Assembly: GCA_006937955.1 (NCBI GenBank)
Contig: SSNP01000347.1
Span: 1 to 64,000, forward strand
Direction: 5' to 3'
Source: Pachypanchax playfairii
Lineage: Eukaryota; Chordata; Actinopteri; Cyprinodontiformes; Aplocheilidae
Length of the DNA stretch: 64,000 nucleotides
Positions 36,142-49,600 of this stretch are shown here, in pieces. The notes below the pieces were generated by a model that was not told the origin of the DNA, did not search any database, and was given only the letters and a program-made list of their open reading frames with translations. Position 1 is the first letter of the stretch, and each line of letters begins with the position of its first letter. A program made the translations under genes and the position numbers.

Positions 36142-37335
36142 TATGATACCCTCCAAAATCGTACTACTTATACTTATACTAGGCCTACTTAGTATTTCTT
36201 ATCTGGTTATTTCTCAGACCAGACTGATAAAACAGGTTTGTGAAAGTTTGGTAAAACACTTTTTAAAATGAACTGGTTTGATCGTGTTTAAAATGTAAAT
36301 AAATTAATAAACCACCATGTAAAAAATCCAAAAATATAGTGTTAGGTTAAAAGAAGGATTAGAAAAAAGGATTTAACTGATGCATATGAGAATCTGAATG
36401 ATTTGTTTGATTCTTCTCAATACTATAAACAGTTTGAAGGAGTATTTTTCACATTAACAAATTATATCTTTGAAGACTCTAACAATAAGTTTATTTTTTA
36501 TTTACAGTCTATGTTTACACATAGCTACATTTTGGTCAATAAGCTTCAACACAGTCGGCCCTTTAAAACTAGTTGGCACAGTGTCATGCAGTTATAATGA
36601 AATGTCTGTGACATGATTCGGACAAAGTACAACTCCTCAAGCCTTCTGAATCCTCCCTGTTCTGAGCAGCTGGGTTTGGGAGGCGGGTATTTTAGGGGGA
36701 GTCTTAAACAACATCTTCCTCTTCTGTTGGGTGTGGCTCTTTAGGGATGGATCTCTGAAGCAGAGGTCAAATTGACAAAGACAACTGGGTTTTTGTATTC
36801 TAAAGTGGGTCAGTTTCATCACATTCTGCTGTTTATCTGAATAAAATCTGTTCTGTACAGCTTCAGATGAAGCAACAGGTTTGTTTTACTATACTGTAAC
36901 GGTTGAACTCAGACGCTCGTTCTCTAAAATAGAACCTCTCTGTAGAAAAAGACTGTGTTTAATACAACATTTCTGGTTTCTCCCCAAAACTGTAACCTGC
37001 TGTGAATGGCATTGCATCTTGTGAATGATGTTAGATTCAACAACAAAAAGGCCCTGTCTAACCAGAATTAAACTTTTTTATCAAACACGCTCTCATCAGG
37101 CCATTTGCAGGGAATGAACGTTTACCTCAATCCATCATTTCATAAATATGACCCACTGCAGGTAGAACAGTCTTTGAGAAACATTTCGTCATTTCAGTTA
37201 GCATGTATCGTTTAATCCAACTAAACTGGCCAATTTGTGGCTGAAGAGCAAATAGAATCATGTTATTATCTGTGTTTGTTAAGAAAAAAGTGTTGAAGCT
37301 GCTGTTGATATTAAAGTTAAAGCGCGTCTAGATGC
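36142..37335 (+). other. itga4 putative 5' intron, no element recognised
   Basis: AT-rich, with no coding exon seen. Confidence 0.35.
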
Positions 37336-37887
37336 TTAAAGGTACAGTAAGAATTTTACAGTGAAATACTCCCAACAGTTTAATGTCCCACTGATGTTGA
37401 AAATAAAGTCACATTGTAACAGATCTGAATCTCAGTCGGCCGGGTGGTCGCTAGTTTCAGTCATTTTAAAAATGCTGGTCTGCACCGGAATCATTTACAC
37501 GTCCAGACTTCCTGGTTCCATAACGAATCACCTGTGAGTCTGCAAGGCTGCCAAGTCTTCAACACAAGCAGCTGTAATTCCACAACGAGCAGCAGCAAAA
37601 AGTAAGAAACCACCACATCCTTCCAACTGAGCAGCCAAGCTGCATGTGATGGGGCGTTCAAACCCACTTCGGAAAACTCAACGCTGAACAAATAGACTTT
37701 CAGACATTCCCAAAATAGAACAAATACAAAAGAAACCAAATGAGGATTAACATCAGAACTGGCAACCCAACAGGAAAATCCAGGAAGGGGGTGAGTGTCT
37801 GAGAGCGGATGTTTTTTTTTTCCACATGAGCTACGGGACTCGGATTTGACCACAAGGTCTAATTCTTATAATTTGTACCTTTTAAAA
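37336..37887 (-). mobile_element. MITE family M1, copy C
   Basis: Begins TTAAAGGTACAGTAAGAATT and ends with the diverged ATAATTTGTACCTTTTAA. The body matches copy B (GAATCTCAGTCGGC, AACTGGCAACCCAACAGG). It lies about 310 bp upstream of the itga4 start codon. Confidence 0.85.
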
Positions 37888-38199
37888 TACTGAGTATAAA
37901 AAAGTAGTGGACAATAAAACTAATTTGTTTAGTTGATGAAACATGTAGTTGTCAACTAATTTTACAGTTTGTGTAAAACAGTAGTGTTCTACAATTCAGC
38001 AAGTTCTTGCATTACACACAAATTGTTTACTGGACATGCTGCCTGCATTATTATTTATTTTTAAATCACAAACCTGAGTGTAGGGACTTCATAGTTTCAA
38101 GAAGTAAAATATTAGATCATTTTTAGACGTCATGGTGAAGATTTGTGTTCTGGGACTGATCATATTTTTCCTTTGTTTTCCTGTAGTTTGTCGTCCAAC

Positions 38200-38369
38200 A
38201 TGCGTTTATCTGGAGACCGCATGTGTGTGTTCTGCAGCCTGATCCTGGTCCTGGTCCTTCCTGCAGGAGGATACAACCTGGATCAGGAACACAGTTTGGT
38301 TTTCAGAGGTCCTCAGTCCTCCATGTTTGGATACTCAGTTCTGCTGCATCGTCATGGATCTCACAAGTG
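38200..38369 (+). CDS. itga4: itga4 coding exon 1
   Basis: Signal peptide (CSLILVLVLPAGG), mature start YNLD and propeller blade 1 up to HGSHK. The donor G|GTCTGC was chosen over an earlier GT because it restores the conserved Trp (TG plus G) with exon 2. Confidence 0.92.
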
Positions 38370-40649
38370 GTCTGCATCTATACTACTGATCTGCTACTGA
38401 TGTCACTATCATTCTCTTTTGATCTTTTTCTGGACACTTACTGAATATTTACAAATCTTGTATTATTCTGTCTGGTAGTTAACAGTCTTTACTGTCAAAT
38501 TAATCATGTACTAATCTGGGATTAATATCAGTTATTGCTAATGTTAAATCCAAATGCCAATTTTTTACCATTTTAATAATAATTTTATGCAAGTTTACAA
38601 ATGTTCTGTTTTTTACTATTACTTTTCTTTCATATGCTCTAGAATACATATTTAGAGGCTTCAATACATTCAAAGCATCATAAGTGATAAGAATCGTATT
38701 TATTATTCTGTCATTAATCCATGCATCGTTCTTCTCTTCTATCGCAGGCTGGTGGTTGGAGCTCCATTAGGAAACTCGTCCTCCAGACCGCTGGTCCCAT
38801 CACCAGGAAGTGTTTTCAGCTGCGACCTCACGGCTGAGTCCCAGAGCTGCCGACAAATGCCTGCTGGTGTGTCTCTGTGTTAAGTCTTTTGTCCTTTTTC
38901 ACAACAGGAAGACAATTCTGTTCACACTTCCATATACAGCTCATTCTCAGTGATGCAGCCAATCAGTAAACACTTCATGCATTTGCTTCTAGTGGCATAA
39001 TTAACTGATACTTTTTGTTGTAAAACTTTGAATTTGCATACTAGCTTCCAAATGCCAATTACTGTTTTTGTTTTTGTTTGTGCGTGTGCAGATGAAGTCT
39101 TAAACTGTGGAAATATGTGTGAACCTGAGAGTGATCATCAGTGGCTGGGCGTCAGTTTGTCCAGACAACCAACACAGAATGGTGGACACATCCTGGTATT
39201 GTGCAAACATACTTTTTTATGTATTTCTTCCCCACTTTCTATAAAATAAAGCTTGCTTTCTTCATTTTTTACGAGTTTTATATGTTGCAAAGTGTCAATG
39301 TACTAAAAAGGCAGATTAATAACATTTCTAACAGTTTTCATCCAGCTTAAGTTTTAACAAAAAGAAACACTGTAAGAGAAGGTTGTAAAACAGTCTTTCA
39401 GAAGACACTGGTCACATATTTGTTTTTCACATTTTTGATTTTCAGTCCTGAATATACCAACACTATGATGTGATTAACTGCCAACATTTCTTAGAGAGTT
39501 GTTGTGAAAGAAAATCATCTTGACTTACTAAAGATAATTCCTGCAGCGCTGATGCAGCTCATAGTGGGCCAGTGCTGCTCATATCCTCAATGAATGAAAA
39601 GATGTGTTATTGGGAAATAAAACTACAAATAACTGGACAGCTAACTGACATCCAGGGTTCCTGCACAGTCTAAAAAATATATGTAAGTTGGTTTCAGTGT
39701 TTCACAAGTCTTAAAAAATATGGAGGAAAAAATATATACAAAAAAAATGTGTCTCCATATTTTATTCATTTTTCTAAAATACACAAAATTGAATTTCTAA
39801 CAAAAAATATGTTCACGGCAGCAATAGTTCCAGTTTTAACCATTAGGTGGGCAAAGCGGAAAAGTTATTAATGGTGCGTTCCAGTCAGGTTCCAGTCAGA
39901 TAAGTTAGCCGGAAATGATGCAATGAACTAGTTTTTACGAGCTGTGAACTCGGAGGTTTCAGAGGACCCCGAGATCCCACATTTAAAGAAGACTGCACCC
40001 AGTAGTACTACCTGTCATATTAATTTTTTCCTCAATTATATATTCTCTTTTCATTCTGTTTGCTCTGCAAGTAGCACCGAGTAGTTGGTGTTGTTGTTAC
40101 CTATAATTACGTTTTTGCAAAGCTATAAAAAATAAATATGAAAATTTGCAAACTCTGCCACCAACTACTGTAGGTGCAGAGAATACTTGGTTATAAGTTC
40201 TTTGTACTGAGATAGAGCAACAACACGCAGCTTTGCTGGTGGCATCCATCTTTTCCAAGTTTTTTTTCGAGTGGTCCACTGGAACGTAAAACGAGCTCCT
40301 TACGTCATTTCAGTGTCGGAAACTCCAAGTTCCGAGGACGACTGGAACGCACCATCAGTACTGCTTTAATGCACATAATGTAATAACAGTAGGACAGCAC
40401 ATACCAGGTACAACTGTACTTGGTATGTAAGGTAAATGTAGCTAAAAGCAAAAAGCTAGTTCATTAGCAGATGCTGTTTGAAAGGCTTTAGCTAGTTGTA
40501 CAAGCAGACAGAGAGACGGAAAGACAGACAGACAAAAAGCAAGACAGATAAAGAGACAGTTAACATTTGACACAGTTAAGTCATGGGAGGAACAACACTG
40601 TTGCTAATGTGTGACTTACAAAAGAGTCACATGTTTTTTTGTGTGTTGT

Positions 40650-40683
<34 letters not shown>

Positions 40684-43600
40684 CAGGCATGTGCTCACCG
40701 CTGGAAGAATGTCTTCTACTCAAAGAAAGATGGTCAGAGCAACAAGCTGCCTAACGGAGTCTGTTACGTCTATAAAAGTGACCTGACACAAATCCAACCA
40801 TTAATCCCCTGCTACAGAGGTATAAACACAGTTAGACCAGTTTTCATTCACAATGCTGTCAAGCAAATAGAATCATATACTCACACACTCTTAGTATCAG
40901 CTAGTTTTTCTTAATTAGAAATTTCATTTGAAATTTGAAAGGAAATGTTATTTTTCATGTTAATTCTAACCCTACCTACTCTTTTTGGAAATATTTCTCT
41001 GTGTGGAAAAAATACATGGAATAAACTCAATGAGAAAGATAAAGTTGATAAGAGATGAAGGGGAATTTAAAGAATGGTTGGCACATTGTGGTTTTCACCA
41101 TTCAGTACACACTTGTGAATGATGTTACAGCTGCTGAATGTTCCACTTCAAAGAGTTAAAAGTTTGGAATGAATCAGAGAGTTTGAGAAAAGTTCTTACA
41201 AACATACGTCTGTTGGTACAGATTGGTGTGCGTGGAAGCACGTGTGAAATAAGCAGCCGGTCAGCTACCGAAAAAGGAAACATTCTGAATTTTTCTCCTT
41301 ATTTGTTTGCTGGCCTTCTGTCTCCTACAGACCACCAGAGGAAGTTTGGTGAGGGTTATGGGTCATGTCAAGCAGGCATTTCCAACTTTCTGACGAAGGT
41401 CAGTAGCTTTTTTGCCTTGTTTCCAGCAGCAGAAACATGTGATCCAGTCTGTTGTGTTTCATAGTTTAAAACACTTATAGAAATATATATTTAATAGAGC
41501 TTTGATTGTAACACACTGGGGCTTCTGTTCTTTCCCAGGATCTGATCATCATGGGGGCACCAGGAACTTCTTATTGGACAGGTTCAGTTTTGCTCTACAA
41601 CACATCCACTGGAGGGATGTCTGTGTATGTGGATGACGACCCTAGCGCTATCAGCTTTGGAAGCTACCTGGGTAACAAAAACAAAAATCTTTAACAGTCC
41701 TAGATTACATGTTTCTATTATTGTCTTATGGTGCGTTCACACCGGCCACTTTGTCAACGTCAAGAAACGCTCATAATGCTCTAAATTTGACGTTTGAAAG
41801 TTGAAGCTCATAACGCCTGCCAGTCAGAGCGCATAGGCGTTAAAGCTCGTAACGCTTGACCGTTAAAAAGAGCGCGTAGGCGGGGCTTCCTTTGTTATTG
41901 GATGTTCAGAGCTATGGCGGATCATATAGAGAAAGCGGCTTGGCTTTATTTACTCCGTTTGTGGATACACCCCATTCTTCTGATGCGTTCTGAGTTTGAG
42001 GAGTTAAACCTTTAGCTCCAGGAGCTACATATGGATGAGGTTAGCTTCCAGCGCTAGAAGACTTCCTGCTTCATTCAGGTACGTCACTACGATGAGATGC
42101 TCTGATTGGTTGCCATGCCGCTTCAAGAGCGTTAAGAGCGTCAAAAGTTCAGCTAGCTGAACTTTCTGCTTTACGAGCGTTTCAAGCGTCAACGCCTGAA
42201 ACGCTTGAAAAGTTTGAAAAGTTGCCGCTCATAACGTTCACAAAGCGACGCAGAGCCGTTGACGTCTGTCTGACGCACTCCACGACTTTACATGTAAACT
42301 TGCCGCTTCTGACGTTGACGGTTGGGCCGGTGTGAACGCACCATTACAGCTCTGAAAAATTTAACATAATTTGTTCCTCTTCACGTTTTCATGATTTACA
42401 GCTATCTGAGGAAAATAATGTCATTTTAGAAAGATTTTTGTTGTGAATGTTAGAAAAGTCAGCATGCTGAAAAAAGAGCAACAACACAATGAGGCAACAC
42501 ATTTTTAAAATAGCTATTGTTTTATTACAATTGCTGTCTCTGTGTGTGTTTTTACACAGGGGTTTAATTACACAGCCAGGGTACGGTACCCATTTTAGGA
42601 CCTCCTCAGACCAAAAAACAAAAAAACATTTTCATACTTCAGGCAAAACAATCTGAGACATGGTTTCTTCTTGAGATTATGTTTGTTTTAGGTTGAATAT
42701 TCAACAAATATTCTGCAGCATCTTCAGGAGTGGTTGTTCACACCGTTGTGTTCACATGATGAAGCGTTGTACGTTTTGGCAGAGTCGGTTTTTTCTGACA
42801 CTGTTCAGTATGAAATCTAACAGATGTTTTCCTGTGATCTGATGCTTTTGATGTTTGATGTATCAAGCTGCTTTGCCTGAAGTATAAAGTTGTTTTTCTT
42901 TGGTCTGAGGATGTCCTCAAATGGACACCGTACCAGGAATACCTTCATTACTTTGGACTTAATCTATCTGCACTCTGATCATGTGTTTCCACATATGTGG
43001 ATGCACATACTGTATGTACTTAATTGTGTATGTACATGTACCCTCCCAGTAGTCATGCAGAACAGGAAGTCAGTGAGCAAGGTGTGATGTTCTACATAAA
43101 AAACATCCTTGTGTTTGTACAACAGATGTACAACCACAGATATCAAAACTGAGATGGGTTTTGCAAAGTTGGACTCATATATGAGCCTGTAACTGAAAAA
43201 ACTTTGTATCTTTTGTTTGCACATAGAATAAGTAGTAAGAATACAACCTATTGTCTGGTAGGAACAGAGCTATTAATGAACACTAATAAACAGAAGATTT
43301 AATACAGTATTATTATTATTATTGTTAGTATTATTAAAATAATAATAATTCCCCTCAGGTAAGATCTTAAATTGTAACTGATACACATATTTATGTCACA
43401 TATTTTGACTCCATTACAAGCTAAAAGTTTGATGATCACAAATTCAGTTTTTTATCATGTGTAGTATGAAATATTTTAAATAACAGTGTAAATTATTAAA
43501 ATGTAAGAAGTAAAACATTTCCCTGGTAGAGCAGTAATGATTAAGTACATGTTTTGTAAAGAGCACGTTGGGAAGATATACCGACTCTGTCTTCATGTTT

Positions 43601-46600
43601 CAGGCTACTCTGTTGGAGCTGGTCACTTTCTGAGTTCTTCCTCTGTGGAGATTCTGGCTGGAGCTCCACAATACGACCAGAAGGGCAAAGTAAACACCAG
43701 ATAACACACAATACTCACACAAAGTTAGAGGTGTTTCTCTTTCAGGAGAAATTTATTGAAAACATGAAAAGTTCATGCAACAGTTAAATTACATCATGAA
43801 AGTAGGAAATTTAAGTAGAAGCATGAGATGGTGATTAACTCATCTCTCACAGCTAATTGAAACTAAATCCAACAACAGTTGGTGAGTAAACAACAACAAA
43901 ACAGGTCAACATCTCATTAAGATGTCATGTGACCTTCAGCATCAGTTACAGCCTGATAATGACGTCTCATGATGTTCACAAGTCGACTTGTCTGCTGAGG
44001 CGTGACATCACAGTCATCTTGAAGGTTCCCGAGTCTCCAGGAGCCATTATATAATGATGAGAGCTCGATGATCTGGAGCCTTGTGGTCTATGAAGATGAA
44101 ATGAGACCTGTTGTTCAGTGACTGGATTGATGATGTTATTCAGGTAGTTTGTGTTTGTCACTGTATCATCATTAAGTGTAGGACAGTTCTGTATCGACTC
44201 AACACACCTGTCCACACTGTAACACCTCCAAAGACTCATCTGGTGACAGTAGAGACTGATGCATAACGCTCTGCTTAGAGTCTCCAACATTGTTGGTGTC
44301 CATCATCAACATGAACCAACTTTGATCAGAGAACATCACTGAGGTCCACTGGACCCTCATCCAGAGTAAATGCTCCCTGGACCATGAAAGATGATGAGAC
44401 CTGTACCTGGTGGTGTGTTCAGGTACCCTGCAGGTCGTCCAGCCTGCAGACCAGACTGATGTAAACAGTTTCTAATGGTCTGATGAGACACTTGGAGTCT
44501 CTCAGCTCCTTAAATGTTCCTGGAGTTGAGTGACCTTCATCATCTGGTTCCACAGGACTCGGTTCACAATGAAGCATCATCAGTGTGGGACATGGACAAA
44601 GGACGCCCACTTCTCTGTCTCTCTTTGACTATTTCAGTCTCTCTGTTACATCCTGCTGAACAGCTTTAGAAAACATCCTGTTTGAAGTCTCATGGTGAGG
44701 TTATGTTGATCAGCTGTTTGGCGTCTTCTTAGTCTCATGATGTCAACATGTGAACAGCATGATGTGGAGGATCATTAAATACCAGCTCTGATTGAACCAG
44801 GACCTTCATGGTTGATTCATGGATCAAACAGCTGTTGCAAACCTAGCTTTTCAGCTCCTTGTTAGTAAAAAAAAATTGTACGAAGTACTGAATCATTAAA
44901 CAGCTGGACATGTGCATTCAAAAGTTTAGTGAAGGTCACATTAAGGTCACCTTTTTTAGGTTTAAGTGCATTTTAGATTCATCCTGAACTTTCACCCAAA
45001 AGCTGAATATCTTAACTTTTTTTGCGTAATGTATATTGTTTCACCCACTTTACTAAACATGTGTTCACAGCACTATAAAACTGTCCTGCTTTCTTTTCTT
45101 TCCTTTCCTTCGTAATTTTATTATTGAGATTTTTCTTGGTTTCATCATATTGCTAAGTCTGTGTCTAAAACTTGCAGGTCTTCATCTTCAGAATAGTCAA
45201 TGAAAAGCTGCAGATTGTTTCAGCAGTATATGGAAATGAAGTAAGTTGTTTAGCATTAGCTAACTTCAGTTGAAACAGTAAGACACTTGATATCTAACAA
45301 GTGTGTCTTTATCCAGTTGGGATCTTATTTTGGCTCCAGTGTTTGTGCTGTGGATCTGAATGCTGATGGTTTATCAGACCTGCTGGTTGGTGCTCCCATG
45401 GCAACAAACTCCATCAGAGAGGAGGGGCGAGTGCATGTGTTCATCAACATGGGAGAGGTAGGAACTCAAACAAGCCGAGTTATTGTTAATAAAACTGCAG
45501 GATTGTTTTTGAGTCTGTCAGTAGGATCAGTGAGATTAGAACTGACTCAGTTGTTACTGTTTAGTTTATAAGGACAATTTTTTTCTAAATCCTCACAAAA
45601 TGTTTCAGGCGAAGCTCAAGGAGACAGAGTTTCAGCTGACAGGCAGCAACGTTTACGCTGCTCGATTTGGAGAGGCTATAGCTAACCTGGGAGACCTGGA
45701 TGATGATGGTTACTCAGGTAATGTCTTGACTGACCTATACAACATATCTGAAGTGTGATCAAATATACATGTTCTTCATATACTGCAGTGGAAGTATTTG
45801 GGGTGTTTTAGCCCAAACTGTGAGCCAAAAAACTCACACCAAACTTCCACAGAAGAACAACCTGCAGGTGCAAACTCAGGCCACAATCTCCAGCTCAGGG
45901 GGTATAATTTGGTTTCAGAGGGCCGTAATCTAATCTTTCGGCAAATATTTTCACACTAAGTTGATTCAAAGCTCTGAATAAAGATGTTAGAGACAAAAAA
46001 CCTCAACATGTTCATAGATATAGTGTAAAGTATAAAACAAACTTACATGTCTTTGTAGATGTAGCAGTTGGCGCTCCACATGAAAATGACCTCAAAGGAG
46101 CCGTCTACATCTACAACGGCAGGAAGTACGGCATTTCATCGACTCCATCTCAGGTAAGAACATCAGCACAGATTTAATAAAACAATCTCTAACAGTAACA
46201 AGAACATTTGTCCCAAAACAGATCAAGTATCCAATGTGTGAGTTGTGTAATTACAAGGAATGGAAATAAACATGATAAATGTCGGTTGAAGTATTTCTCA
46301 GTCCCCAATACCTCTAACTTAATTGTGTTAATTTCCAATTAATCCCATTATTTTACATATAATATACTCAGCTTACATTGTTATTGTCTTCAAAGACTAC
46401 CAAAGTTACGATATTGCAATATGCAGGAAAATTAGCTTGTACTTTGAGCAGTTACATTCAAACTCATACACTTACTTTAGTATAGCACCAAACTACTATA
46501 GTTTACCTTTAATCTAAAAACTTTAATACTATTTTTTATTTTAAACAAGTACATTTGAACATTATTTTCTCTCTGAATAAGTCATTAAACGGTTTTATGG

Positions 46601-49600
46601 ATTGGTCAATTATTCTTTGTTACTCCGTCACATCTTCAGGTTTTATTATGTTCGCTTCATGTACGAAGTGTCTGAGATTAACATGTTCCTGTGCAACCTG
46701 CATCCTCATGAGTTCTAGTGCTAATAAGTGCAGGTATTACACAACAAATTTAGCAATGAGATAAATATTATCATGTTGAGTTTGTTATTTTTGGCATGAT
46801 GTTATAGCTTGATGAGAGTTTGATGTAGTGATACGAGGCAGCAGCTGGGTTACTGATGCAACCGGCTACTTCCTGTATGGATGAGATAACACTGACACAA
46901 AGCTGCAGCAGAGGGTGGAGTTAGATCCCCTGCAGGGGAAGTAAGAATGTATAAAAAGGGTTGTAGGTAGAAACTGGGACCAACATCAACCCTAGTTGAT
47001 GAAGTTTGATGGGAACTGGATGATTCTTCCCCTCATGTTCAATCATTAGCAAGAGAATTTGACTCAGTTTCAAGTAAACATATTACCATGTAAATACATG
47101 GTAATAAAACTTTTTAGTTGATAGAAAATGAAATAAAAATATAGACATGAAAATGCTGAATTAAAAATTACTGCACTTGTTTCTGTTTTACCTAACGGTA
47201 ATGTGACAAAACAAGTTTGTTGAGGCTAACCCTGATGGCGGGTTCTTCCTGTTAAAAGGGAGTTGTTTCTTTTCACTGTCACCTACCTGTGCTGCTCAGG
47301 ATGGGGGATTGTGTTAAATTAATGATTCAACCCAACTGGACGATTCTGTCACGACCTAGTTCGGCATAGTGGGTAGGACCCAAGTGCAAGAGAACGATAA
47401 TGACAACTGAATAGTAAAAAAATAAGAGGGTTTCATAAACAAAGACAAAAGGCTGACGGAGCAGCGCGACTTACAGAAATGACGACTGAGGTGATGTAAA
47501 TCCAAACTTGTCTGAACAAAGATAATCCCCGAACAAAAACCAACTGATAATAATCCCCTTAAATACTAACTGAACTAATCACAAAAAACTCAAAACACTT
47601 GGGAACAATCAAGAGTAGCACTGGAGGAAAAAAATACAAGGAAACTAAACAGGAAGTGACACGACATCAAGAGACCTAATGAGAACGGAGGAGAAAGAGG
47701 AAGTATCATTGATAACAGAATAAAAGCAAAACCGGAAGCACAGGTACGTTAACATAAAAGCATAACATGAAACTATAACAGAGTGCAGGAACAAAAGGGC
47801 TGAACTAGAGGGGAATAATGAGGTGGAAAAACTAAGGCCAAAACAATCCCATGAAATGAAACAAACCCCATAACCAAAACCAGGAGAGAAAGTAACACCA
47901 CAGAAAATCAAACCCCAATACCCACCTGACAGATTCTTTAAATATGATTTATTTCAGAAAACTGACTTTGAATCTGGAGTATTGCAGTGAAATTGACTTA
48001 TTTTGTATAGATTCTTGATATGACTTTTGTTATGAAATGGCACTATATATACATACAGTGGGGCAAAAAAGTATTTAGTCAGCCACCAATTGTGTAAGTT
48101 CTCCCACTTAAAAAGATCAGAGAGGCCTGTAATTTTCATCATAGGTATACCTCAACTATGAGAGACAAAATGAGGAAAAAAAATCCAGAAAATCACATTG
48201 TCTGATTTTTAAAGAATTTATTTGCAAATTATGGTGGAAAATAAGTATTTGGTCAATAACAAAAGTTAATCTCAATACTTTGTTATATAGCCTTTGTTGG
48301 CAATGACAGAGGTCAAACGTTTTCTGTAAGTCTTCACAAGGTTTTCACACACTGTTGCTGGTATTTTGGCCCATTCCTCCATGCAGATCTCCTCTAGAGC
48401 AGTGATGTTTTGGGGCTGACGCTGGGCAACACGGACTTTCAACTCCCTCCAGAGATTTTCTATGGGGTTGAGATCTGGAGACTGGCTAGGCCACTCCAGG
48501 ACCTTGAAATGCTTCTTACGAAGCCACTCCTTCGTTGCCCGGGCGGTGTGTTTGGGATCATTGTCATGCTGAAAGACCCAGCCACGTCTCATTTTCAATG
48601 CCCTTGCTGATGGAAGGAGGTTTTCACTCAAAATCTTACGATACATGGCCCCATTCATTCTTTCCTTTACACGGATCAGTCGTCCTGGTCCCCTTGCAGA
48701 AAAACAGCCCCAAAGCATGATGTTTCCACCCCCATGCTTTACAGTAGGTATGGTGTTCTTTGGATCCAACTCAGCATTCTTTCCCCTCCAAACACGACAA
48801 GTTGAGTTTCTACCAAAAAGTTCTATTTTGGTTTCATCTGACCATATGATGTTCTCCCAATCCTCTTCTGGATCATCCAAATGCTCTCTAGCAAACCGCA
48901 GACGGGCCTGGACGTGTCCTGGCTTCAGCAGGGGGACACGTCTGGCACTGCAGGATTTGAGTCCCTGGCGGCGTAGTGTGTTACTGATGGTAGCCTTTGT
49001 TACTTTGGTCCCAGCTCTCTGCAGGTCATTCACTAGGTCCCTCCGTGTGGTTCTGGGATTTTTGCTCACCGTTCTTGTGATCATTTTGACCCCACGGGGT
49101 GAGATCTTGCGTGGAGCCCCAGATCGAGGGAGATTATCAGTGGTCTTGTATGTCTTCCATTTTCTAATAATTGCTCCCACAGTTGATTTCTTCACACCAA
49201 GCTGCTTACCTATTGCAGATTCAGTCTTCCCAGCCTGGTGAAGGTCTACAATTTTGTTTCTGGTGTCCTTTGACAGCTCTTTGGTCTTGGCCATAGTGGA
49301 GTTTGGAGCGTGACTGTTTGAGGTTGTGGACAGGTGTCTTTTATACTGATAACGAGTTCACACAGGTGCCATTAATACAGGTAACGAGTGGTGGACCGAG
49401 GAGCCTCTTAAAGAAGTTACAGGTCTGTGAAAGCCAGAAATCTTACTTGTTTGTAGGTGACCAAATACTTATTTTCCACCATAATTTGCAAATAAATTCT
49501 TTAAAAATCAGACAATGTGATTTTCTGGATTTTTTTTCCTCATTTTGTCTCTCATAGTTGAGGTATACCTATGATGAAAATTACAGGCCTCTCTGATCTT

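Noticed and set aside
48645..49241. 198-codon plus-strand open frame
   Set aside because: Antisense shadow of the Tc1 transposase, with no family resemblance of its own.
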